From positions 29,937 to 93,936 of IMG/VR virus record IMGVR_UViG_3300049846_002551: a stretch of 64,000 bases of DNA; one strand, given 5' to 3'. The position numbers and the translations under genes are program-made. This document shows positions 1 to 8,521 of this stretch, in pieces. Under the pieces are notes generated by a model. It ran no database searches and was not told the origin of the DNA. It saw only the letters and a program-made list of their open reading frames with translations. How positions within the stretch are numbered: position 1 is the first letter of the stretch; each line of letters starts with the position of its first letter. This DNA is from a virus.

Positions 1-180
1 GGTACATACGACAGCACAACTCAGGACCCAACGCCTGGTGATAGCGGAAATGTTGGAACTCCTGAAAACGGCAACGTGGAGCTAACTATTCGAAACTCCG
101 AAGCGGCTACGGTGTTTACGGCTCCAGATGAGACTATTCCCAACCTCATCACCGTTCTTCCTGCGGGTACGAGTATCTAA
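1..180 (+). CDS. C-terminal end of a probable tail tube (major tail) protein, partial
   Basis: An open frame runs from base 1 to a TAA at 178-180 and encodes 59 residues ending in AGTSI; the 5' end lies outside the window. The peptide is rich in Thr, Gly, Pro and Asn, as at the surface-exposed end of many virion proteins, but carries no diagnostic motif. Its position directly upstream of the frameshifted tail chaperone and the tape measure gene is where siphoviruses encode the tail tube protein, so that role is inferred from gene order only. A hairpin at 208-231 follows, fitting the end of a strongly expressed structural gene. It could also be a tail terminator or another virion protein. Confidence 0.6.
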   Translation, partial: GTYDSTTQDPTPGDSGNVGTPENGNVELTIRNSEAATVFTAPDETIPNLITVLPAGTSI

Positions 181-207
181 CAAGTACAGTCCGTATTGTT
201 GACAGGT

Positions 208-231
208 AGGGTGCTTTGAAAAAGGCACCCT
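208..231 (+). terminator. Hairpin terminator after the tail tube gene
   Basis: AGGGTGC (208-214) pairs perfectly with GCACCCT (225-231) around a ten-base loop. It lies 28 bases after the upstream stop codon. The bases that follow are only moderately T-rich, so it may be partial or act as an mRNA 3'-end stabiliser. Its presence argues against the TTG start at 216, which would fall inside the stem. Confidence 0.55.
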
Positions 232-257
232 ATTCTGGTTATGGCATACTAAGTTGT

Positions 258-989
258 ATGCGTAGTCCAACCCCAAAGGTTCAACCTCCTGAAAGACCGA
301 AGCATCGTAGTTTACGAGTGCTTTCGGCAAGTCGAGAAATTATTCCTTATTTCGTTCAGGGTGACTCTGATTATATTGATCGCACAATTGATGCTGGAAA
401 AATGTTCGAGTTATTTGAGGACCAATCAATTATTGCATTAGGTGTCGGTCACTTGCCTCTTAGGTCGTATTTGGATTTCGAAACGCAGTATGGTGAGTTG
501 CTTGATGCGTATGTAAACAAAATTCTTTGGGTTTTTTACGCTATGGGGCAAATAGCTAACGAGAATATTCCAGTAGATCAGAAACCTGAATTAAAAATCG
601 TAGACGGGGTTACGACTACTCCGTATGGTCCTATGTATGGATCACTACAAAAAAATGTTGCAGAAGCAATGGCATTCTTGTTAGTTCAGTTTGGTCGAAT
701 CGTTGGCACGAATGCAGATGGTACATATCAGTTCGAGTCTATGAATCAAAACGATATTTACGAGTTGTTAGATGTGGCGTCGTTGATGTCTGTGGATGAG
801 GGAAGTACAGGCCCCGCGTTTTTTGACCTAATAAACATTGCAGGGTTAACTCCTGTTGTGGAAGGCGATGAGTCAACGGAAAAGGATGATGGTCCAAAAA
901 ACTTAGTCTCTCTGATCAAAGGAGAGCCATCCACGACAGGCTCAAAGCGGCAAGGAAGCTCAAGAAGCAAGCCGAACAAGGCGACTTAA
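258..989 (+). CDS. Tail assembly chaperone, frame-0 product (gpG-like)
   Basis: This 243-residue protein is probably the short form of the tail assembly chaperone, which coats the tape measure protein during tail assembly. No sequence motif identifies it; the call rests on its place between the tail tube end and the tape measure gene and on a programmed frameshift signal near its 3' end (A AAA AAC at 896-902, in the right phase). I chose ATG 258 rather than the in-frame TTG at 216 because the TTG lies inside a terminator stem, and a CATACT box ends 7 bases before 258, matching the leaderless starts elsewhere here. The C-terminus is rich in Lys, Arg and Ser. Only about 29 residues follow the slip site in this frame. 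Confidence 0.72.
   Translation: MRSPTPKVQPPERPKHRSLRVLSASREIIPYFVQGDSDYIDRTIDAGKMFELFEDQSIIALGVGHLPLRSYLDFETQYGELLDAYVNKILWVFYAMGQIANENIPVDQKPELKIVDGVTTTPYGPMYGSLQKNVAEAMAFLLVQFGRIVGTNADGTYQFESMNQNDIYELLDVASLMSVDEGSTGPAFFDLINIAGLTPVVEGDESTEKDDGPKNLVSLIKGEPSTTGSKRQGSSRSKPNKAT
896..926 (+). promoter_or_regulatory. Programmed -1 frameshift site with downstream hairpin
   Basis: The heptamer A AAA AAC (896-902) is read in frame 0 as CCA AAA AAC, the exact phase needed for a -1 slip. A stem CTCTC (908-912) with GAGAG (922-926) starts five bases later, a typical spacing for a stimulatory structure. The -1 frame stays open for 87 codons beyond the site. Confidence 0.8.
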
Positions 990-1165
990 CTGTAGATTCT
1001 CCATCTACGGATTGGGGGGAAATTGTTTACATCTTAGGGAAAGTCTACAAATGGACTTTTGACTACATGGTGGAAGAACGTATGTCCATTCTTTGGTTAT
1101 TTTACGATTGGGCTGTGTACGATATTCGGAATGATTTCTATCTTCGAGCGATCACGCTTATGTAA
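902..1165 (+). CDS. Tail assembly chaperone -1 frame extension (gpT-like part of gpGT)
   Basis: This frame is reached by a -1 slip at 896-902 and runs to TAA 1163-1165, adding 87 residues to the first 215 of the upstream gene for a fusion of about 302 residues. It begins LSLSDQRRAIHDRLKAARK, a basic helix, and continues with an aromatic, hydrophobic segment (WGEIVYILGKVYKW and FYDWAVYDIRNDFYL). There is no good start codon or ribosome site of its own in the 902-960 region, and it fills what would otherwise be a 240-base gap before the tape measure gene. In phage lambda and many siphoviruses the G and GT pair is made this way and GT recruits the tail tube protein. The assignment rests on layout plus the slip site, not on similarity. 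Confidence 0.75.
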   Translation, partial: LSLSDQRRAIHDRLKAARKLKKQAEQGDLTVDSPSTDWGEIVYILGKVYKWTFDYMVEERMSILWLFYDWAVYDIRNDFYLRAITLM

Positions 1166-1228
1166 TTGTACTTAATTGGTATTGGTTAGAATTTCCTGTG
1201 TCTAGTAGGTATGACAAAATAGCGATTA

Positions 1229-4200
1229 ATGGATCAGATTCGCGGCGAAATAAAAATCACGTCTGACCTACGGGAGTTGGAGCGTGAATTAAGTGCGCTT
1301 TTTGCTCAATTCTCTAAGAAAGTTAAGCTTGGTGTTGATTTCTCTGAAACGCTTAAGGACATCGAGAAATTTACGTCTGCAATGACGACTCTCGATACGC
1401 GCATTAAAGACCTATCGCAGAATTTACGAAAGGCTCAGGCGGAAAATAAAAAGCTTGCTGATGCTTCTCAAAAGTATTTTACTCAACCTGTCAAGAATGC
1501 GCTTGCTACACTTTATGGTTCGCAGAAGGGTGAGAAAGGCACACTTGAAGAAGAGTTAATTCGTAAACATAAATCACGGTTATTGCGCGAAGCGCATGCG
1601 CTTGGGCAACAGATGTCGGAAGCACATGCGGCAGGAATGGCGAAAGGGTTAGCACAAAAAGATATCCATCAAGCAGTGTTGTTAGCTCTTGGTCCTCTAG
1701 CGGATACACGAGAGCAACAAGCGATTCAAGCTAAAGCGCAACAGTTTTTTAGAGGATTAAAACCTGGAAAAGAGTTTACTCAAGAAATGCGCGTTATGCT
1801 TCGCGTGTTGTTGGACGCTCGAAGCGGGATTCAATCAACGCAAAAAGAGTTGGATGCATTAGCGAATAGTGCAACTAAATCAGCTAAGGTTCAAAAAATT
1901 TCTCAGCAGTCGTTAGCGCAAGGGTACAAAGAACTTGCAAAAATTGCTGGAGACGCTAATCGAAATACGACGGCGTTGGCAACTGCACAAGCAAAACAAC
2001 TCGCTGATTACATGCAACGTGTGCGTCAGGCGACTCAGTTGGCACATAGAGCGGCCCAGCATGGTGCTTATGATCCTAATCTACAGCGAAGTGCGTCTGG
2101 TCAAATTAGACATTTGGGTGGAATGATTAGCTCGTTGCGTAGTGAACAGATTGGTGGAATGATGACTGCCGCACAGTCTGCTCATGCGGATCGGCAAATA
2201 CTTAAAGCAGAAGAACTAATTAGAAAATGGCAGAACGATATCATGCCGTCGATTGCCCACATTCGAAGTGTGAAGGGAAGTGAGCGCACTCGTCGAAGCG
2301 CACAGATGGGAATGTGGGATGTAGAAGGTCGTGTGACTTCTGCGTTTCAACAAGCGAAAGAGATGGCGCGTGAAAACATTTTTGATGTTAATCCTACCGC
2401 TCTTCGTGCATTGATTCAGGATTTAGTTAAGAAACGTGCGGTTTATCGTGGTCAAGCCACTCGTGCTTTAGGTAAAGGTGATGATGTTGCGGCCCAGCAA
2501 TATCAGATGTTGGCGACAGGTTTAACTTCTAAAATCGGTTCGCATGGAGAAACGCTATCGAATTTGGAATGGCAGTTGGCTAAAGCCGGAGCCGGAGCAA
2601 TGGGTGCACCGGGGGGTTTTGTGAATCTTCAGGCGCAGGGTTTGGCAACCGGAGTAGGTGGGCTTCGAGCCGCGTTAGATCGAGCAAAGATTAGCCAATT
2701 GGGTGGTGGCATTGCAGGGAGCGGAAGTTTTCAAGGAATTCGTGCTGAGTATGCAAGTTTAGAGCGGTATATCTTGGATGGTCAAAAAAGGCTTGCGGAT
2801 AAAAAGAAGAAGCTTTCTATTGAAGAACGAGCCGAATTAGACAAGGCTTTAAAAGAAGCTATTGCTTTACAAACTCGATATCAACAAGAGTTAGAGCGTT
2901 TGCGTGTTACGGATTACAATAATATTCAAAAGCATCGTAAAAATCGACGTGATGCGGTTACTCGTTCTGCAAAAGAAGAGTTAGAGATTCGTAAAAAGCA
3001 ACGTTTAGAAGAGAATCTTGAGATGGTGCGTGGTACGTCGGCTGACCCTACGTTGGTACGTAAGATGAATCGAGATCAGTTGTCACGACTTAATGAAGCT
3101 TTAAACGAGAGTAGATGGGCGAGACGAAGAGGTTATCAGGACGTTCCTGATGTGGCAGTTATTGATTCATTAAAACGTGAAATGCATTCACGTGAACGTG
3201 AACTCGGCAAACCTAATTTGTTTAGTAGGTTTTGGTACGGGCTAACAGGTATGCGTCCGATGGCGGGTGGAGCCGGAGGTGGAGGCGGTGGAGCGCATGC
3301 TTATGGAAATTTAAACGATACGCTATTTCATAACTTGAATAAGCGTGTTACCAATATTTCGCAGATGCTAGGCACTTCCCTTTACGGTATGGGATTATTT
3401 GGTGCTGGTAGTGCGCTTGCAAAAGGAACGATTGGCGCGGCGGCAGAAAAGGAGTCAATGGTTAATACCCTTGGTGGTTTGATTAACACCTTTGCTAAGT
3501 TTAGAGATGCGACTGGTAAGACTGTGGGGACGACAGAAAACTTTGTACGGGCTATCGAATTCAGCGGGAAAGTTTACGATGAAGTACGTGCTAAAGCGGC
3601 AGACTCAATTCTTACTACGAAAGAGATGTTTGATTACTTCATGTCTGGTGCGCCGCAACTTATGGCACGAGGCTTGAATACAAAACAATCGCTTGACATT
3701 GTTACCGCTATCGCGTCTCTTGGTAAGTCAATGGGCTTATCTTCAACTGCGGTGCAATCAGATATTCGTGACTTAGCGACTGGTCAAGTTACAGTTCGTT
3801 CGCAGGTGTTAAGAACAATGGGCTTTGACAAAACCGCGTTGGGAAAAGCGCGTCAACAAGGTCCAGAGGCGTTAGTCGCTTACTTTAATAAAATTATGGA
3901 TGGTTTTGCTCCCGCATTGAGGCGGTTGTCCACTCTTAATCAAACTGCGATTACTCGTTTAATGAACGCTTTACAACAGTTTGGGATTACGATTGGAGAA
4001 AAGATGGCTCCAAGGTTGATTCCGTTGTTGGCGCGTTTACAGGCAATGTTTGAAAAGTGGGCTACGGATGGAACTATAGATAAGTTTGCTAGTAGTTTTG
4101 GTCAAACAGTTGAAGCGTTTGCAAAATCACTTATGTGGTTTATGGAAACGCTTGGTCCTACATTTGCAGATATTCGTGTTTTGTTTGCAGGTTTCTTAAC

Positions 4201-7200
4201 TTTCATGACTGGAAAGTTTTTAGTAGGATTAGCTTTGCAAACTCAAGCGGTGCAAACTGTTTTGAATAACTGGGTGGTTTCTTTGGGTTCCGCATTTAAG
4301 AGTCTTGGGGCTGGATTTTTTGGGTTAACGGCAGTCATTGGCGCATTCGTACTTCGATTAATCGGTTATAAAAACGACTTGCAGGAAGAGGAAACTCAGC
4401 GAAATACGCTATTAGCAAGACGGTCTGGAAAAGATGGCTATACCGAGGAAGAGAAAAGAAAAATTGACGCTAATACTGCTGATTTGATTGCGAAGGCGTC
4501 TGCTAAAGGGATGTCTCCAGAGCAAATTAGTGCGTTAGTGTTTCAACGTCGAGGATATGTGTCGAGGGCAATAACTACTGCTGTAAATTCGGCTCAACCG
4601 GAATTAGGTGATTTTTTTAATTCTGGGGCTAATGCTGATACATTACGCATTGGTATGGAAGCGTCGATGGAAAATGTTGATCCTGAATTTGCTCGATCAA
4701 TAATGGCGGAAACTTACGCATCTGTACTACGAGACATGCGCGTTGGAATGTCATCGGAACTTTTAAAGTTACAAAAAACGAACCCCATGCAGTTTATTAA
4801 GCGGGTTTCCGCGCTGTATCCTGATGTTGTAGGTAAAGCGGGAGCGCGATTAGCATTAGCAAATAGTGTAGATTTCTTGGGTAGACCTCTTGATTTACAA
4901 GAAACATTTCCACGTGAAACCGCAGTAGCGGGATTAAAATATCAATCAGGTTTAGTGGCAGGACAGTTGTCTCGATTAGACGCGGCATTAGGTGTGACTC
5001 CGGATAGCTACCGTAAAGCCGTATTAGCCGCTCAGAAGTATGGTTTGACGGCCCAATCGTTAGGTTATGGTTTTCAAGTCGAACAACAGGGATTTGCAAA
5101 ACAATATTTGGATGCTCAAGGAAAACCTGACGAGTTAGTGAAGTTGGGTGGTGAGATAATTGAATCTCAGCAAAAGTATAAGCAGTCGTTAGCTGAGTTG
5201 CAGTCATCTTATGAAGAGCAGATTCGCACGATGCGTGAATCGATCATGGTTCAGAAAGACGAACTTCAAACGAGAAAAGAAAATCTAGATTTACAGAAAG
5301 CTGAATTTGATTTGAATCAACGTAAAGACCGTATCGACCGTATTGACCGTACATCTGCGGAAGGCCGGGCTACTTGGACCCGCGCTATGCGCTCGTTTAT
5401 TGTTGACCAGAATAAAGCGATAGATACTCGTACTGGAGTAGTTAATGCTCAAGCTAATCGACAAATCGGAATTTTGCAATCTCGCGGTGACTCTTGGGAG
5501 GTTGTGGCTAAACAAATGGGTGTTTCAAGTAAGGCCCCTGTAAGCTTAGAGTTTAATGCGAAAACCGTTGAGAATCTTCAGAAAATTGGGGAAGTATTCA
5601 ATGAGCATAAAGCTGTAATTGTGGAATGGTCCAAAGAGATGAAAACCTTTGGAGATGTTCTGGATAAAGCATCGAAAGTTAATGCAGATACTGCAACGGT
5701 AATTCAAGGAGTGGCGAATACGCTAGTTACGTTGCCTGGTTTTGGAAATGTAGCAGGACCACCGACTATCGGTGGTGGAGGTGTTGTTGGTGTTACAGGT
5801 GGGAGTGCGTTAACTCCCATGCCGAGAACCGCATCTAAAGGCGCATTCTTTGGTGGAGTTTGGGTTCCACCTGAATCACCGTCTAGTAATAAAGCGTCAC
5901 TTAAACAAATCGGAAGAAGCATAGCTTTGGAGTTTGGTATTGATCCTGATATATTTGAAAAACAAATTCAACAAGAATCGAGTTGGAATCCTAGGAGTAA
6001 AACGTGGTCTGGTGATAAGCGTGTTGGCTATGTTTATGGTTTAGGACAACTATCATCTAATGAAATGAAGGACGTTGGGGTAACTGATCCGTATGATCCG
6101 GTTCAGAATATGCGTGGACTTGCAACGTTGATGAAACGGTACTTGACTCAGTATGGTGGGGATTACGCGAAAGCTTTAATGCGACATTTTCAAGGTGGTC
6201 CTACACCTAAAGGTCCTTTGGGGAGAATGTATCTGGATCGCATTTTAGGTCCGGGGCATGCTGGGCCTCTAGCTCCTATGCGCGTGGACGCGGCGGCAAT
6301 TATGTCGAAAGGCTTCCTTAAGACAGAGGAAGCGGAGCGTAATCGAGAAGCTAAAATTGAAGCAGATCAACGTATCGTAGCGGCTGTTGCATTAATGGCA
6401 GATGAGGCTTTATCTCGTCGACAGGATTATCGTCAGGCGAGAATGGGGTGGATGTCTGGTGGTTTAGGTGAAGGTGAGAATCGCGGAGTATTTTTAATTC
6501 AGCAGAATTTGTCTCGATTAGCTTATGAGTATATGAACGGTGCTGGTGCCTATGGTCCGGGTGGGTCATTAGAGGCTTATGGTCTGCCTTCAAGAATGGG
6601 TTCAGCTAGACGTTACAATTTAGCTTATGAGTATTTCAATTTGCACCCAGGTGAAGCGGGTAGGTTGTCTCAAAATCCTGCGGAGTATCGAAAGGTTTTA
6701 GAAACGCTTGGATTTTTGCCAAGTGAAGTGAATCAGGGCATAACTCAAACTACGGCAGGTGGATTTGCAAAGTTAGGTCGCGCTATCGAAGAAGAGATTA
6801 ATGCGACGGTTGCTAAAATTAATCAAGCAAATGAAATGATTCGCGGAGCGTTGAGTGAATTCGGAAACGCAATAAGTAAGTATTCGGAACGTGCCGCAAT
6901 TCCATATCAAGAAGCGGCGCGTTTGGTTGGTGTTAACTTGTCCGATATTGCGGGGCAAACCGAACTAGACAAAATTGATAGACATCTCCTTTCTGTGAGG
7001 ATGTCCCAGATTGGTTTAACTTCACAAGCAAATACGCTTTTTGCTGGCGCGGTTCAGAGTGCGCGAACGGCGAAGCCTGGTGATATGTCTGCCATTAGTG
7101 CGTTGCTTGGGTTTAGTTTCCCAGGAATTGGTAGAGTGCTTTCTTCTGACCAGGTTAGTGGGTGGACTTCTAAGCTTGGGGGTATTACTGATCCAGATGC

Positions 7201-8521
7201 GTGGCAATCGGCTTTAAGCCAGTTGTTTATTGAAATGGCTCCGTCGTTCGGTGAAAAGTTTGCGAAGTTGCTTGCGGACCAGGTTGGTCCAATTGAAGTG
7301 GAACGACGTTTGAAAGAATTGTCCATTGAACGTGCGCGATCTTTAAGAGAAGATAAATTTGCTTATGATCGACAGGTTAATGAAGCGCAGATGCATCAAG
7401 AGGAATTGACTTATCAGAGACTTTTTGATCAAGTAAGTTCACCACAAACGAGTGTTAGGTTATGGACAGATACACATGGTTTGCAGATGGAATCCGTGTC
7501 TCGTCGTTATGAGTTGCTTGGGCAACAAGCGCAATTAGCGATGGGGGCTAAGATGCTTGCGGATAAGAAGGCGATTGTTGGGTACGTTCCAGCGATTGGT
7601 ATGTATGGAATGCCCATGCTTGGATCAGATGGCAAACCGTTAATGCGCCCGATTAGTTTGTATGAAAAGAACATCTCTGCGAACCCCAATTATTATGAAG
7701 ATTTTCAGAATTCGCTAATTAGTTCAGGAAGAGGTGCGCTGATGGGCGAACTTCAAGGCATGAATTTGGCGAGTATGCAGAATGCCCAAGCTTATCAATC
7801 CGTTGCGGGAAATCTATTTAGTATGTTGATAGGTAATCCGCTAGGTGTTATGAATGGGACAGCTTTTAACAATGAAGGAGTAGGGGGTTTGTTTAGTCCA
7901 CTAATGGATTTACAGAGTCAGCGTCAGAATGTTGCCGCGCAACTATTGATGACAGCGATGTTTAAGAATCCTTCGTTAGAGCAAGCGTTGAACGATCCTA
8001 CATTGCGACAGTTTCTAAAAGTAGTAAATCTTCCTGGCGGTGGAATGACACTCAAGTTTGACAAATGGGGAGCTATAAAATCTGGATTAGGAAATTTGGC
8101 TGGTGGTTTAGCTGGAAACTATGGTGGAACTTTGTTAGGGACTGCGCTATTTCCTGGACGTGATCCTAGTGCTATTAGTCTCGGTGCAAATATTGGAACT
8201 TCACTTGGCGGAACTTTCGCAAGTGCTTTAGGTATGGCGGGACCGTGGGGCATGGTAGCTGGAGGTTTATTAGGTGGATTAATCGGTGGTCTATTTGGTG
8301 GAAGTAAACCGAATCCTGCGGAAGAGCGCAGACGCGCTTTGGAAAAACAGCATCGAGAGCGAATGGAAGAATTACTTTCTAGAATCGACAAAAGCTTAAG
8401 ACCTCAAGCTGACTACTTCCGCACGATTAAGGGTGACGTATTATATGGAACATCGTCACGTTGGTACTCAGGTAGAGCCTACGCACAACTTGGACTTCAA
8501 GGCGCATTGGGTGGTCGTTAA
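1229..8521 (+). CDS. Tape measure protein with lytic transglycosylase domain
   Basis: This 2430-residue protein should set tail length and pass through the tail at DNA ejection. Residues 1-650 are mostly charged alpha-helix and coiled coil. A tape measure core near residues 720-930 holds the region around MFDYFMSGAPQLMARGLNTK and two hydrophobic segments follow. Residues about 1565-1665 form an SLT-type muramidase domain with the probable catalytic Glu in QESSWNP and the typical YGLGQLS motif. The last 150 residues are rich in Gly and Ala, ending with GGLLGGLIGGLFGG, as in membrane-inserting tape measure ends. By the usual rule of about 1.5 angstrom per residue the tail would be roughly 360 nm, an inference. 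The stop overlaps the next start as TAATG. Confidence 0.92.
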   Translation: MDQIRGEIKITSDLRELERELSALFAQFSKKVKLGVDFSETLKDIEKFTSAMTTLDTRIKDLSQNLRKAQAENKKLADASQKYFTQPVKNALATLYGSQKGEKGTLEEELIRKHKSRLLREAHALGQQMSEAHAAGMAKGLAQKDIHQAVLLALGPLADTREQQAIQAKAQQFFRGLKPGKEFTQEMRVMLRVLLDARSGIQSTQKELDALANSATKSAKVQKISQQSLAQGYKELAKIAGDANRNTTALATAQAKQLADYMQRVRQATQLAHRAAQHGAYDPNLQRSASGQIRHLGGMISSLRSEQIGGMMTAAQSAHADRQILKAEELIRKWQNDIMPSIAHIRSVKGSERTRRSAQMGMWDVEGRVTSAFQQAKEMARENIFDVNPTALRALIQDLVKKRAVYRGQATRALGKGDDVAAQQYQMLATGLTSKIGSHGETLSNLEWQLAKAGAGAMGAPGGFVNLQAQGLATGVGGLRAALDRAKISQLGGGIAGSGSFQGIRAEYASLERYILDGQKRLADKKKKLSIEERAELDKALKEAIALQTRYQQELERLRVTDYNNIQKHRKNRRDAVTRSAKEELEIRKKQRLEENLEMVRGTSADPTLVRKMNRDQLSRLNEALNESRWARRRGYQDVPDVAVIDSLKREMHSRERELGKPNLFSRFWYGLTGMRPMAGGAGGGGGGAHAYGNLNDTLFHNLNKRVTNISQMLGTSLYGMGLFGAGSALAKGTIGAAAEKESMVNTLGGLINTFAKFRDATGKTVGTTENFVRAIEFSGKVYDEVRAKAADSILTTKEMFDYFMSGAPQLMARGLNTKQSLDIVTAIASLGKSMGLSSTAVQSDIRDLATGQVTVRSQVLRTMGFDKTALGKARQQGPEALVAYFNKIMDGFAPALRRLSTLNQTAITRLMNALQQFGITIGEKMAPRLIPLLARLQAMFEKWATDGTIDKFASSFGQTVEAFAKSLMWFMETLGPTFADIRVLFAGFLTFMTGKFLVGLALQTQAVQTVLNNWVVSLGSAFKSLGAGFFGLTAVIGAFVLRLIGYKNDLQEEETQRNTLLARRSGKDGYTEEEKRKIDANTADLIAKASAKGMSPEQISALVFQRRGYVSRAITTAVNSAQPELGDFFNSGANADTLRIGMEASMENVDPEFARSIMAETYASVLRDMRVGMSSELLKLQKTNPMQFIKRVSALYPDVVGKAGARLALANSVDFLGRPLDLQETFPRETAVAGLKYQSGLVAGQLSRLDAALGVTPDSYRKAVLAAQKYGLTAQSLGYGFQVEQQGFAKQYLDAQGKPDELVKLGGEIIESQQKYKQSLAELQSSYEEQIRTMRESIMVQKDELQTRKENLDLQKAEFDLNQRKDRIDRIDRTSAEGRATWTRAMRSFIVDQNKAIDTRTGVVNAQANRQIGILQSRGDSWEVVAKQMGVSSKAPVSLEFNAKTVENLQKIGEVFNEHKAVIVEWSKEMKTFGDVLDKASKVNADTATVIQGVANTLVTLPGFGNVAGPPTIGGGGVVGVTGGSALTPMPRTASKGAFFGGVWVPPESPSSNKASLKQIGRSIALEFGIDPDIFEKQIQQESSWNPRSKTWSGDKRVGYVYGLGQLSSNEMKDVGVTDPYDPVQNMRGLATLMKRYLTQYGGDYAKALMRHFQGGPTPKGPLGRMYLDRILGPGHAGPLAPMRVDAAAIMSKGFLKTEEAERNREAKIEADQRIVAAVALMADEALSRRQDYRQARMGWMSGGLGEGENRGVFLIQQNLSRLAYEYMNGAGAYGPGGSLEAYGLPSRMGSARRYNLAYEYFNLHPGEAGRLSQNPAEYRKVLETLGFLPSEVNQGITQTTAGGFAKLGRAIEEEINATVAKINQANEMIRGALSEFGNAISKYSERAAIPYQEAARLVGVNLSDIAGQTELDKIDRHLLSVRMSQIGLTSQANTLFAGAVQSARTAKPGDMSAISALLGFSFPGIGRVLSSDQVSGWTSKLGGITDPDAWQSALSQLFIEMAPSFGEKFAKLLADQVGPIEVERRLKELSIERARSLREDKFAYDRQVNEAQMHQEELTYQRLFDQVSSPQTSVRLWTDTHGLQMESVSRRYELLGQQAQLAMGAKMLADKKAIVGYVPAIGMYGMPMLGSDGKPLMRPISLYEKNISANPNYYEDFQNSLISSGRGALMGELQGMNLASMQNAQAYQSVAGNLFSMLIGNPLGVMNGTAFNNEGVGGLFSPLMDLQSQRQNVAAQLLMTAMFKNPSLEQALNDPTLRQFLKVVNLPGGGMTLKFDKWGAIKSGLGNLAGGLAGNYGGTLLGTALFPGRDPSAISLGANIGTSLGGTFASALGMAGPWGMVAGGLLGGLIGGLFGGSKPNPAEERRRALEKQHRERMEELLSRIDKSLRPQADYFRTIKGDVLYGTSSRWYSGRAYAQLGLQGALGGR

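Noticed and set aside
216-257. TTG 216 as the tail chaperone start
   Set aside because: It lies inside the stem-loop of a terminator; ATG 258 has a promoter-like box at leaderless distance.
4797-5207. 136-codon minus-strand frame
   Set aside because: Antisense inside the tape measure gene; codon pattern and lack of signals indicate chance.
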